A stretch of 64,000 nucleotides of DNA from Turbatrix aceti (Eukaryota > Nematoda > Chromadorea > Rhabditida > Panagrolaimidae), in contig OZ017769.1 in assembly GCA_963969345.1 (NCBI GenBank), positions 1,798,001 through 1,862,000 on the forward strand, in the 5' to 3' direction. Of the stretch, positions 45,919 through 57,400 are shown piece by piece. The notes beneath the pieces were generated by a model. It was not told the origin of the DNA and did no database searches. It saw only the letters and a program-made list of their open reading frames with translations. Position 1 is the stretch's first letter; the number at the start of each line of letters is the position of its first letter. A program made the translations under genes and the position numbers.

Positions 45919-46789
45919 TCACTCAACCACCTCATCCTCATTTGCCAGCATGTTGGGAATGCTGTCACGGATGATAAACTTGCGACCCGATTCGGGGCAT
46001 TCCAACTCGCCGTCGATGACTTCGACGCAGAAGAGCAGCTTGTGGACGAGTCTGAGGAAGGAGTCGTTGCCCTGCCAGTCACCCGGCATCTCGAGTGGCA
46101 CTTCGTCGGCAACCGATGCGGCTTTGGCAGCGTCAACCAGCACCGGGTATTCCACCTTGTTGAGCATGTTTTTCGTCAGTTGCGCGTCGAATTCGCATGT
46201 GTTCCTTTCCTAAAAAAGGTTTTTTTTGATGGCGGGTGAATAAAAATGTGGATTTGTAACGTTCTGGGCATCAAACAAGTTTGTCCGGCCGATAAAAACA
46301 AAAAAAATAGAAAAGTGGCATGGAAAACCCAAAAAAGATCGAAAACCGTAAAAAAAAACCGTTATCTCATTCATGCACCAAAATAAACGTAACCTCATAA
46401 AATCAAAAATCGATCGTAACTGACAACAAAAGTAACAAAATAACAATGAAAATATCGTAATCGTAGTGACAGAATAACGACACAAATATCGTAATTAGTG
46501 TTATTACTTCTTATCGCTTCGAAAAACGCAAGAAAATATTATAAATCGTATTCTTTTTACGGTAACCTCCCTCAAAAAATGTTATTCCACAACCCAGAAA
46601 ACATCGTAACCGCAAATTTAGCCTAAATTTCGCTTTCTACCCCCAAAGACGCTCATTTTTCGTCAAAAATTATCAAAATGCCATCAAACAACTCACCTCA
46701 ACCTTGTTGACCCTGAGAATCAGTGGATATCCAACTTTGACGTTTTTCAGAAACGCAGACGATAGAAAATTGTGCGTTAGCAGCTTCAT
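45919..46789 (-). CDS. TRMT112: TRM112-type methyltransferase activator
   Basis: A small zinc-binding partner that stabilises and activates several methyltransferases of tRNA, rRNA and the release factor eRF1. Exons (minus): 46789-46697 and 46209-45919; 127 aa, usual length. It starts MKLLTHNFLSS, as the family does. Later motifs are YPLILRV, CEFDAQLTKNMLNKVEYPVL, FLRLVHKLLFCVEVIDGELE and the zinc/ligand region CPESGRKFIIRDSIPNML. Joint GAG|gtgag..ttag|GAA. It converges with MRM2, with 36 bp between the stops. The intron contains only loosely repeat-like GTAAC/TAACG motifs. Confidence 0.95.
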
Positions 46790-47392
46790 CTCGTATCGAC
46801 TGGCTAGTATGCGACCTAAAAACATTATAAAAGTAAAAAATCAAATTTTTTTAATAAAAACACTATTCAAGCGAAAAATAATCGTAATTGAGTTGTTATG
46901 AACAACAAGCATAACGGAAAGAGAAAAGCACATGTCTGAATTTGTCGTTTTTCGTCATAAGAGGATAAGCCTAAGAAACAGGAATAAAAATATTGATATA
47001 CCGCGCACGCCTTGCCACTAGGCAACCGAGACGGGAAAAATGTGAAACGTTAGTTAGCAGAAGCCAACGACGAGGAGGCCTACGGCTTGGAAAAAAAACA
47101 CAAGATTTTCTGGTCGATTAAAATAAGGAGGTATTCGTCGCGTTTTGCCAAACATCTTTTTTGGGATTCGGTTTTTTCCAACCTGAGAATTCTGGTTCAA
47201 ACAAAATACTCATATTCTTTTCTTGTTTGATTTTTGAATAACAACTTCAAAAGGGGCTTCGACTGTTCATATTGGCATGCAAATAAAACCCGACACTATG
47301 CAAAATTTAAACGAGTAAACAGGTATAAAAAAGCGAACTCGCGTCATTGCGCATTTTTTCGTCGAATTGGGTTTCGTGTCGAACAGTTGTCG
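46790..47392. other. Intergenic region with divergent promoters
   Basis: It lies between the starts of TRM112 (minus) and the membrane protein (plus). The only signal I see is the TATA box at 47324. Confidence 0.5.
47324..47330 (+). promoter_or_regulatory. TATA box for the type II membrane protein gene
   Basis: TATAAAA 63-69 bp before the ATG at 47393. It argues against the in-frame upstream ATG at 47234, which would lie before the TATA box. Confidence 0.6.
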
Positions 47393-48143
47393 ATGGCATC
47401 GCTGCAAGGTAACCCCGACGTCCCTACAACCGATCAGGAGGGGACTGCTAGCGCCTCTGCGGTCGGAGGGCAGAAAGAGGAAGGCATCGACGTCCCGGCC
47501 CCTGAAGGCAAGGCGAACACAGGGGGCCGCGCGAAACTGCTCTACATCGCCGTTGTTATTGCCGTATTCCTGACGGTATTCCTTATAGCGATGTATATGT
47601 TCGCGCAGGAGACGACTTCTCCGACAACTGGCTCCTCGATCGCACCTGTGCCGCTGCCTGATGACTCGGTGCCGCCTTCAACCACACCGCCATTAACCAC
47701 CACCCCCTCTACCACGACGATGACGACGACAACGACGGCGAGCTCGGCGACGATATCAACAAACACGACGGAGACAACGGACTACGAAGATCCGGTGAGG
47801 TTTATTTTGTTGTTTTTTTAGTGACACTTGCTTTCAGTGCGAAGCGTGCTTCGGGGAGTATGACAGCTACGGTATGATGGGCGAGATTATGTCGGTAGTC
47901 GGCACTGGTAAGGTCGACGATTTTTGCTTGCAAAAAGAAAATATATCGACATCGGTCTGCGACGAAAGAAAATGTCCCCCTGGCAACACTTGTCCTATCG
48001 AACAGGTGCATTACGGCTTCACTGAAATGTTCTTAATCTACATTTTTCGTATATGCGATGAAAAAGAAAAACCTAGATTGACACAAATGCTGATAGAAAG
48101 CATCTATTGTCTAAACGATACCGGTGCTGCTTTGAAGTTGTGA
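47393..48143 (+). CDS. Type II membrane protein with Thr-rich stalk and Cys-rich end
   Basis: Exons 47393-47794 and 47838-48143 around a 43-bp intron; 235 aa. The N-terminal about 48 residues are polar and cytosolic. A single membrane span LLYIAVVIAVFLTVFLIAMY follows, then a stalk of about 60 residues rich in Thr, Ser and Pro (mucin-like, O-glycosylation likely). The outer domain of about 100 residues has nine cysteines (CEACFGEYD, CDERKCPPGNTCP and others). No known family recognised. An AATAAA-type signal is not obvious close to the stop. The layout resembles the secreted protein gene at 15026 only in intron size and cysteine content. Confidence 0.8.
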
Positions 48144-48642
48144 ATTGCATGTAAACGATAAATTGATGCTTGATAGTTGGATAAATTTGGAAGACGATTT
48201 TCAGAAAATTCGAAAGGGGCGATCGTTATCCGAATTGTTTCAATGCGCAGTTCGACCTTCTCAAACTCAAACATGCAATCGAACAAAAAAAAGCATTCAA
48301 GAAGAAATATACGATCAAAAGAAATACGATATTGTTCAAAAAATAACGTTCCCGCAAGAAACCTTCAAAAAACTGGAAGTGAACCAGTGAACATACTCGC
48401 ACGTTGCACGCACATTCCACAGCGAACAATTGCACTTTTTCCATTCTTTTCCAATCTTGTGTAACAATTTTAGCCTCCAGCAGCTAATCCTTTGCGCTTT
48501 CTGCTCTGCCCGTGGCATTGTTTACTCAGTGGTTTCGTGGTGGCATTATTTCATCATAAGTCGGGGTTTTCCGGTCGATAGGGCGTGGGGGGAGCACGGT
48601 TTTATAAAAGCGGGACTGATTTTTTTTGTTATTTTTTAGGCG
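48144..48642. other. Intergenic region before the GluRS gene
   Basis: No gene supported. It contains a GCACGTTGCACGCACAT motif near 48399 and the GluRS promoter. Confidence 0.5.
48603..48610 (+). promoter_or_regulatory. TATA box for GluRS
   Basis: TATAAAAG after a GGGCGTGGGGGG GC-box-like stretch and 33-40 bp before the ATG. A TTTTTTTAG acceptor just before the ATG could also be a trans-splice site. Confidence 0.5.
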
Positions 48643-51600
48643 ATGTCTTCCCACAAGCTGACTCTCGTCTCTTCCAAGTCGGCTCCCCTGTACGGCTCTC
48701 TGCTGACCCTTCAGTTGGGGGGCTTCGACGTCGACTCCAGCGTCGATTTCACGTCACCTGCCGAAAGTTACATCGTTGTGTGAGTTTTTGCGTTTTTTGA
48801 GGCCTAAATTTAAAAAAAAAGACTGTTTGGAACATTTTTTATGATATTTTTATACCTTTCTAGTCATTTTTGACCCAATGTTTGCTTTTTTGGCATTTTC
48901 CGGTTTTCAGTGACGGTGGCAAGCTGACAAACGATGCCATCATCGCGTCGTTCATTGCTCGTTGCTCTCAGGTGGCAGACAAGCTCACCGGCAGTACGGT
49001 TTACGAGAAGCTTCTCATCGAAGACTGGATCGTCCGTTTCGCGGGCTTCTTTGACGGCACAACCCCCCTGGCCGACATCCAGGCAGCTGTTCTACCTGTT
49101 TTGGCTTCTCAGAAATGGCTGGTCGCCCAGGACCGCCCGACCGTCGCCGATCTCGTCCTCTGGGCGATTCTGGCCCGCGAGTCGACTCTCCGTCAGCAAT
49201 TGGTGCCCTTCTTCGACGCCCTCAAGAACGCCCCTCTCCTCGGCGATATCCACCGGTCAGTCGGTCAATTCGAGGTCGGAAGCCGTCCTGCCGCCCAGGT
49301 GAAGCAGCTGCGAGATGAGGGCAAGTTTGTCGACCTGCCGGGAGCCGAGAAGGGCAAGGTCGTGGTCCGCTTCCCGCCCGAGGCTTCCGGCTACCTCCAC
49401 ATCGGTCACGCCAAGGCCGCGCTCCTCAACGCGTACTACCAGAAGGAGTTTGAGGGCAAGCTCATCATGCGTTTCGACGATACAAACCCGGCCAAGGAGA
49501 ACGCCCACTTCGAGGAGGTCATCAAGGGCGACCTCGAGCTGCTCGGCATCAAGCCCGACATCTGGACCCACTCGTCGGACCTCTTTGACCTCATGCTGGA
49601 GCTCTGCGAAAAACTCATTCGAGAGGGAAAAGCCTTTGTCGACGACACGGACACCGAGACGATGAGAAAGGAACGCGAGGAGCGGGCCGACAGCCGGAAC
49701 AGGAACAACTGTGAGTTTTGGGTTTTATAAACGCTTTTGACGGTATTTTATGCCCTTTTTCAGCCGTGGAGGAGAATCTCAAGCTCTGGAACGAGATGAA
49801 GGCCGGCACCCAGCGAGGCACCGAGTGCTGTGTGCGAATCAAGATCGACATGAAGCACAACAACGGCGCACTCCGTGATCCGACCATCTATCGATGCAAG
49901 CCGGAGCCCCACGTCCGGACTGGCCACAAGTACAAGTGAGTTTATTTTACGATTGAAAAACCGTCAAATTTTGAAAAATAGAAGATTTTGCCGGGAAAAA
50001 AAAGAAGTAAAAACAACGAAAAAAAAGAAAACTGATCGTAACTGGAAACAAAAGTAACAGAGTAACGATACAAATATCGTAACCGGGGTTCTTACTTTTT
50101 GTCTTTTCAAGAAAATGGAACAAAAGAAGTCTTACTTTTTTACGGTAACATTTATCGATAAATGTTATTTCGCGAAACAAAATAACGTTATTTTCAATTT
50201 TTTAGCCTAAATTTTACTTTTTCACATTTAAAATTATTGTTTTTTGTTTTTTTTAAATCAAACATTGTTTTTTTTGTCCAGGCTTGTGTTTTTACTCTGA
50301 GAGGGCTGCGGCTTTAAATTTTGGTCTAGCTCGATTTATAGGCCAATTTTATACTTTTTTATGCGTTTTTCCAGGGTCTACCCAACCTACGACTTTGCCT
50401 GCCCGATCGTCGACTCGACGGAAGGCGTCACCCACGCGCTCCGCACGACCGAGTACCACGACCGCGACGAGCAGTACTACTTCATCGCCGATGCCCTGGG
50501 CCTCCGCAAGCCGCACATCTGGGAATACGCCCGCCTCAACATGACCCACACCGTCATGTCGAAGCGCAAGCTCACGCTGCTCGTCGACGAGGGCATCGTC
50601 GAGGGCTGGGACGACCCCCGACTCCCGACCGTCCGCGGCATCATCCGTCGCGGCCTGACCGTCGAAGGCCTCAAGCAGTTCATCCTCGCCCAGGGCGGCT
50701 CGCGGTCCGTCGTCGTCATGGAATGGGACAAGTTGTGGGCGTTCAACAAGAAGGTCATCGACCCCGTCGCTCCCCGGTACACAGCCCTCGAGGGCGCTCC
50801 CATCGCTGTCAAGGTCAACGGCGAGCTCCCCGCGAAGGAGGCTCAGGTCAACCTGCATCCGAAGGACCCAGCCGTCGGGCAGAAGACGATTCACTACGGA
50901 TCGACGGTCTACATCGAGCAGAGGGACGCGGATCTCATCAAGGAGGGCGATATCGTCACGTTCGTCAACTGGGGCAACCTGAAGGTCGCCAAGGTGGTCA
51001 AGGGCGCTGATGGACGCGTGACAGCCGTCGAAGCGGATCTGGATTTGGACAACAAGAATTTCAAAAAGACTTTGAAGGTTTCGTGGCTGGCGGACCCGTT
51101 GGTCGAGATCCAGACCATCCGGTACGATTCAGTTATCAGCAAGGCGATCATCGGCAAAGAAGAAGACTGGAAGACGTACGTTAACCGGGATTCGAAGCAC
51201 GTCAGCTCCATGGTGGCCGAGCCGGCGATCAAAACCGTCAAAAAAGGAGATATCATTCAAATCCTCCGAAAGCAATTTTATATCTGCGATCGGGAAATCG
51301 ACGACGGCGGAAAGCTGGTTCTCATCGAGATCCCCGATGGACACGTCGCAGGCGAGCACGACGACGTCAAGGAAGCCAAGCAGCCCAAAGCTGGAGCCGG
51401 AAAGCAGGCCGGGCAGAAAGCCAAGGCGACGACGTCAACACCCGCACCTGGCGCCGGCCGATCTGCGCTGGAGCTCTACGACGCGATCACGCAGCAGGGC
51501 AACGTGGTCCGGGACGCCAAGACAAAAGATGCCAAATCTGTAGGTTTTTTAAAGGAATTTTGGTTTTTGAAAAAAAAAGTTGTTTTTTCAGCAAGAGGCG

Positions 51601-52789
51601 AAGGACGCCATTGCCAAGCTCCTGGAACTCAAGAAGGAGTACAAGCAGGTTGCCGGTGCTGAGTACAAGCCAGGCGCTCCTCCGGCGGTTTCAGCGGCGA
51701 CCGTGAGCCTAGCCAAGGCCCCTGCCGTCGATGCTGCTGCACTCCACGCTGCTGTCACGGCACAGGGCAACCTGGTGCGTGAGGTCAAAGCCAAAGATGC
51801 GAAATCGGTGAGTTAAGGGTTTTTTCTGGGTGCCGAAAGGCACTGATGGTTTTTGAAATGTTTTTTGACATCTTTGGCAACTGATTTTTTCAGCAAGAGA
51901 CCAAAGACGCGATCGCCAAGCTTCTTGAACTCAAGAAAGAGTTTAAGACTCTCACTGGCGCTGACTACAAGCCAGACGCTCCTCCAGCAGCTTCTACAGC
52001 TACCGTAAGCCTAGCCAAGGCCCCCGCCGTCGATGCTGCTGCACTCCACGCTGCTGTCACTGCCCAAGGCAATCTGGTTCGCGAGGTCAAAGCCAAAGAC
52101 GCGAAATCGGTAAGTTATACATTTTTTCTTGCATTTGATGGAATTTTTGAGTTTTTATTTTTAGCAGGAAACGAAAGACGCAATTGCGAGGCTTCTTGAA
52201 CTCAAGAAAGAGTTCAAGACTCTCACAGGAGCCGATTACAAGCCGGACGCTGCTCCTGCACCTGCGACGGCGACCGTGAGCCTAGCCAAGGCCCCTGCCG
52301 TCGATTCCGCTGCCCTCCACGCTGCTGTCACTGCCCAAGGCAACCTGGTGCGTGAGGTAAAGGCGAAGGACGCCAAGTCGGTGAGCTAAAAATTTTTTTG
52401 ATCTTTTGTTTACATTTTTTTGTTTCTATTTTGCAGCAGGAGACGAAGGACGCGATCGCCAAGCTCCTTGAGTTGAAAAAGGAGTTCAAGACCCTCACCG
52501 GCACGGACTACAAGCCGAACGCTGCTCCAGCAGCTTCTACAGCTACCGTGAACCTCTCCAAGGCCCCTGCCGTCGATTCCGCTGCTCTCCACGCTGCTGT
52601 CACTGCCCAGGGCAACCTGGTTCGCGAGGTCAAAGCCAAAGACGCGAAATCGGTAAGTTAGACATTTTTTCTTGCATTTGATGCGATTTGAGTTTTTATG
52701 TTTAGCAGGAGACGAAAGACGCAATTGCCAAGCTGCTGGAGCTGAAGAAGGATTATAAGGCGGCTACCGGCAAGGACTACAAAGCCTGA
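48643..52789 (+). CDS. EARS1: Glutamyl-tRNA synthetase with five C-terminal WHEP domains
   Basis: Cytosolic class I synthetase charging tRNA-Glu. Nine exons: 48643-48779, 48911-49710, 49764-49935, 50375-51539, 51592-51807, 51894-52109, 52165-52380, 52437-52652 and 52706-52789; 1,073 aa. An N-terminal GST-like domain covers residues 1 to about 170. The catalytic core has HIGH (209-212) and an MSKRK version of the KMSKS loop (431-435). An anticodon-binding beta-barrel follows. From about residue 733 there are five WHEP RNA-binding domains of about 50 residues joined by Ala/Pro linkers, then a stop: there is no prolyl-tRNA synthetase part. Introns split every WHEP at the same place (AKS|QE). AATAAA at 52828. 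Confidence 0.96.
51592..52652 (+). repeat. Four tandemly duplicated 216-nt WHEP exons
   Basis: Exons 5-8 of the GluRS gene are each exactly 216 nt, phase 0 on both sides, and nearly identical in sequence. Their separating introns are short (54-86 bp) and partly alike, so whole exon-intron units were duplicated. Loss or gain of one unit keeps the frame. Confidence 0.9.
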
Positions 52790-53003
52790 GTGAATTTGGA
52801 TTGTTTTTTTGTTAAATTTTTTTGTAGAATAAATTTTTTTGTGAAAATTGTAGAGCTTCTGACAATTTTTGTTGTGAAAGTTATTGAATCCGAATACAGA
52901 TAAGATATGTATTTACTGGTTTTAAAAAGCACATGGAAGATACCGCTAATTATTAAAAAAATATTTACGGAACAAAAAAACACAGGTTTTACATTTTATT
53001 TAT

Positions 53004-53835
53004 GCCTCTGCTCGTGCAAAGGCGTTCCAAAATTTAGTGGTATCCAACCACAAGCTTTCGCAAGGGCGGAATTCAATGTTTACCTCAAACTTGGGTAATT
53101 AAACCGAAGATGAAAACGCGGAGTATGATTTTGTGCACCTGGTTGCGCGAATAACTGGGATGACCAAGCGACATCGCTCATATTGTATCTGTCAAAAGAG
53201 CGCAGAGAAAAACAGTCTGTGCGTGCACGGTGTGGAAGGGAGGGGAGAGATTTGGGAAGTTAATCCGAACCTGATAAAATGCGTTTAAAACATTGCACAA
53301 AATTAAAAAAAAATATGACTGAATAAAGTGGCCCAAGTTCAATCACATAATTAAATTTTAAATAAAGAAATTATTTTGGTTTTGAGTTGTGTTTCTTTAA
53401 TCGGTAATTGCAGTGCATAATATATAGATATCGTTTTTTTAATTTATTAATAGCAGATTTTGCTAATTTCAAATTAACTTTTTCGATGAACATCGATAGA
53501 GTGCAATTCCCAGACTTGCGAAAAACATAAAAAAATATAAAAAAGTACCATTAAACGTATTTTATCGGCTTCGGATTAACTTCCCAAATCTCTCCCCTCC
53601 CTTCCCCACCGTGCATGCACAGACTGTTTTTCTCTGCGCTCTTTTGACAAGTGCAATATGAGCGATGTCGCTTGGTCATCCCAGTTATTCGCGCAACCAG
53701 GTGCACAAAATCATACTCCGCGTTTTCATCTTCGGTTTAATTACCCAAGTTTGAGGTAAACATTGAATTCCGCCCTTGCGAAAGCTTGTGGTTGGATACC
53801 ACTAAATTTTGGAACGCCTTTGCACGAGCAGAGGC
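53004..53835. mobile_element. Foldback element FB5 downstream of GluRS
   Basis: Arms 53004-53291 and 53549-53835 (about 287 bp, near-identical) with a 257-bp loop. Ends read GCCTCTGCTCGTGCAAAGGC and complement. I see no clear target duplication. It lies between the live WHEP array and broken WHEP fragments. Confidence 0.85.
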
Positions 53836-53897
53836 CTAAAAAATTATTATTAATCTTTTTGTTCGACTTGAGAAACGGTGCAAAGATAGTTCATTAG

Positions 53898-53972
53898 CAT
53901 GAAGCCGGGCGCTCCTCCGGCGGCTTCAGCGGCGACCGTGAGCCTAGCCAAGGCCCCTGCCGTCGATGCTGC
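53898..53972 (+). pseudogene. Fragment of GluRS WHEP-linker exon
   Basis: About 70 bp nearly identical to 51668-51735 in exon 5 (AAGCCGGGCGCTCCTCCGGC, GTGAGCCTAGCCAAGGCCCC, GTCGATGCTGC). It has no splice sites and the frame ends soon after. The high identity points to a recent duplication or conversion event. Confidence 0.85.
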
Positions 53973-54375
53973 TTATTTTTACCGTCAACTTTGCCAAATG
54001 ATGTGTTATGAAGTACAAACGATGCATTTCAGTGATCAACAAAACAACTGAAATGAATAGAATTCAGGGTTGGGTCCGGATTTAATATTTAATATTTGAT
54101 TCAACAAGAGTTTATATTATCAATTTATTGCCGTTGACAATCACGAATACAAAAAAATATTATCGAGAAAACCTGTTTTTTCAAACGGCACAAACAATAA
54201 AGTAAACATGATTATGTACTGCAGTGTGTGTTTTTATTGGAAACACTTTTAGATGATGAACAGTTCTGAAAAAAAAACTATTTGTTTTTGTTTCGCCACA
54301 AGCCGGTAGATTTTATTAATTATTTGAAATCGCGGAAAATTTTTTTTTATAATTTTTTGCTAATTTTTGTTTTTC

Positions 54376-54461
54376 AGCAAGAAACGAATGGCGCCATCGC
54401 CAAATGACTGCGCAGCTGATGAAAGAGTTTTAGGCAGTGATCGGCCGACAAGGAACTAAAT
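54376..54461 (+). pseudogene. Degenerate terminal WHEP exon
   Basis: TTTTTCAG|CAAGAAACGAATGGCGCCATCGCCAA keeps the acceptor and the start of a WHEP second half (compare CAAGAGACCAAAGACGCGATCG in exon 6), then a stop (TGA) and further divergence (GATGAAAGAGTTTTAGGC). It suggests that the array once extended further. Confidence 0.7.
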
Positions 54462-57400
54462 ACATACCAGGCTCGAACCGGAGTTATTTAGTGAAATTGA
54501 ATTATTTTTTGTTGAATTTTATTTCGTAATGATAAAAATTTTCGTGGTACAATTTTTGTGACTGTTGTTGACAGTCTCAAAAAATGTTTCTTAAATTTCA
54601 TCGATCAACATTGAATACATTTGATATCAAAAAAAAACGTAAAAAATAAATTATCGTGCCAACATGAAATTTTTTGAATCACAAACGATGTTAGGAGTAC
54701 TAAATCCAGAGCGAACGGAGCATGAATACGAAGCTGATGCTGATGATGATGCTGAGGGTGGTGTTGCTGTGGTGAGTGGCAGGCAGGCAGGCAGGCCGTG
54801 CTTATGATGATGAGATGATGATGACGATCAAATTCAGGGAGTTCTCGACTGATTTAAATTGACTTGATAAAACAGTTGGTTTGGTATGTATTTTGAATTT
54901 TAGATGATGTGCAATTTTAAATATTTGAATATGCATTGGGACAGCGGGGAATAAGGGGGGTAGAGGATACCCCGATGCAGTCAGCGACACTTGTGCCTTT
55001 TTGCTACGTTCGACATCCGACGTGCTTCTGCTTGTTTTTTTTAATAGCAGATGCGGTGAAAATTTTTTTAAGAAGGCTTTGACGTTGTACAACCTTGGTT
55101 GAACGTATCCTGCGTATGTGCTCGTGTCCTGCCACGAATTCCCCGGAAGTTGCCTTCCGTCGACCCTCTTCTGTGTTTTGTGCCATCTATGACGGCATCT
55201 TCTTTTTTTCGAAATCAGCCGTATTTGATCACCTGAGCTGTCACAAAGGTGATTCAGGGACAATTGAAACAATTTTTTCTAATTTCAACATTTTTTTCCA
55301 AAAAAAGTTTCGTGTCGAGAAACTAAATTTGATCCTAATTTAAACCTACAAATGAAAATTATTACCTCACTGACCGACAAGTTGCGCGCAACATGCGAAC
55401 TTTTCTGCACACTTAAATTTCAGATACTACCGTAATCCTACCATAATGCACGTTTTGCGTTTAGTAACTGACGTATGTAAACCTACCGTAACTTATAGTA
55501 TAATATTTTTTTACATTCACAAAAAAATTGTAAAATTTTTTTTTGATTCCAAAAAAAAATAAAAGCCTACAGTAATCTCCTCCACACACATTTTTTATCC
55601 ATCTCACATTTCGCACTTTACAGGTGTGGTATCCCGCATGACAAAATTCTTATCTTCACAAGCAAGCTTCCCCATCCTTTTAAAAATATTTTTTTATTTT
55701 TTATATTTTTCACACCCCGTCATTTCAGTCAGTTACCGTTTCCCAAATTCTTCCTGACTTTTTTTTCGAGACGCGGCGTGTACGTATACGTGTACGAGTC
55801 CGTTAACAGCAACAGCAAATTTTTTTTCAAGGTGTGTACAATGCAGCCGATGGGCAAAGTCGGATGGGGATGACGGTGACACCGCTCCTGGAAGCGTGTT
55901 GTGTTGTTGCCGGAGCAAAGCGCGGCGTGGTCATGAATAATTCATCAGGAGCTCATGCTCAGCGCTAAGCGCGAGCGATGAGAAATGAGGAGGGGGGAGA
56001 AGATCCTACATCCATCCATCCATCGACACCAACACCGACACCGACACCGACACCGACACAAGCACGCATGCATGCATGCACACCGGTCCAGGAGGCTCAC
56101 CTGGCTTGATTCCTGGTTTGGACTGTTCACGTGAAACAAAAATACAAACAACCAATAATACTGTCGCTCTTGTCAAAAACTTTTTTCACGGATGCAATAT
56201 CCAGGAATACAGGTGTCCAGATGAATCGCCCCGGGCAACCAGGTGAAAAATCAAAAGTTTTTCTCACAAAGCACAAAAAAGTTTTCCCCCACCCCTATCC
56301 TCAAAAAAAAGAGAAAGAAAAAAAATCAAACTGCTAATTAATGAACCCGCAACCACCTGTTCTTCCCGCACAGTGCCGTGGCACGCGACACCGGCAATTA
56401 GACAATTACCAACATCATGCAAGCTAATTATGCTGGACTTGCTGACAAAACGGTAAACTGTTGGTGTTTTGGGGCAACACTAAATTGCCAGTTGGCTAAC
56501 AATGCTCCTGATGCTGCTTGTTTGCTGACAGTCGAGATTTGTTGCACGCGGAATCAAACCGACTCAAATCGGTCATTATGGGACCAAATTGGTGACTGCA
56601 CCCTTGCTGGATGGTAGACTGATGACACAGGTCTGGATCGAGTGTTATGCACTACGTTGGTTACTGTAGATCTGCATGACATGTTGACGTCAATAATATT
56701 GTACTTTTTTTACGGCTGATTTTTCATTTTTGAGGTTCGTTTATGTTTTTTTTATTTTTAAAAATTTTTGGTTTTTTAACATAATTTTTTTTCAAAATTT
56801 TTACGGATTTGATTGTAAATTAAAATTTTTTAATGAATTCAAATTTTGCTTCAAATCCAAAAAATTAGGAATTGAACACTCGCTACTTCAGAAATTTTTT
56901 GTCGTATTTTTTTCGGAAAAAACGATGATAAAAATTTTTCTTTCAATTTTTTTTTAAATCTAAATAAATTTTTCATCAAAATAAAAAAAAATTTGAAAGT
57001 TAAAATTTTTTTTTCAGTTTTAAAAAAATTGTTAATTTTTTGTCTACATTTCATACCCCCATCTTGCATCATTGTCATCATTGCCCATGCCACCCTCACT
57101 TTCCGGAGCCTGGTTGTTGTAGTTGTTTCACATAAAATGATTATGCAAATGTCACCAGTGCCGTTGCCCGTGCCCGAGGGCAACGATGATGAGAATGGAT
57201 ACCTACCCTCTCCTTCCAACTTTCTATCTTGTAAATAAATACCTCCGGCATCGGTCAGTCAGTAGTCAGTCACCTCGCGCAGGCAGGTGCATCGGTGCCC
57301 GTGCTTGCCTGCCATAGTGACACCCTTCTCAACAAGTTGCAAGGTGTGGTGCTGGTGGCATTCATCCAACTCCGGAGTGTCTACGAGGACACCACGTTGC

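Noticed and set aside
47234..47392. In-frame upstream ATG of the type II membrane protein
   Set aside because: The TATA box at 47324 lies after it, so translation more likely starts at 47393.
54721..54772. Met/Leu-rich start that looks like a signal peptide ending at a GTGAGT donor
   Set aside because: A repeat-like GATGCTGATGATG run explains the hydrophobicity, and I could not find a following exon.
56417..56617. 66-aa Cys-containing frame
   Set aside because: No hydrophobic signal segment, no TATA or splice support, irregular cysteine spacing unlike the 3-8 kb peptides.
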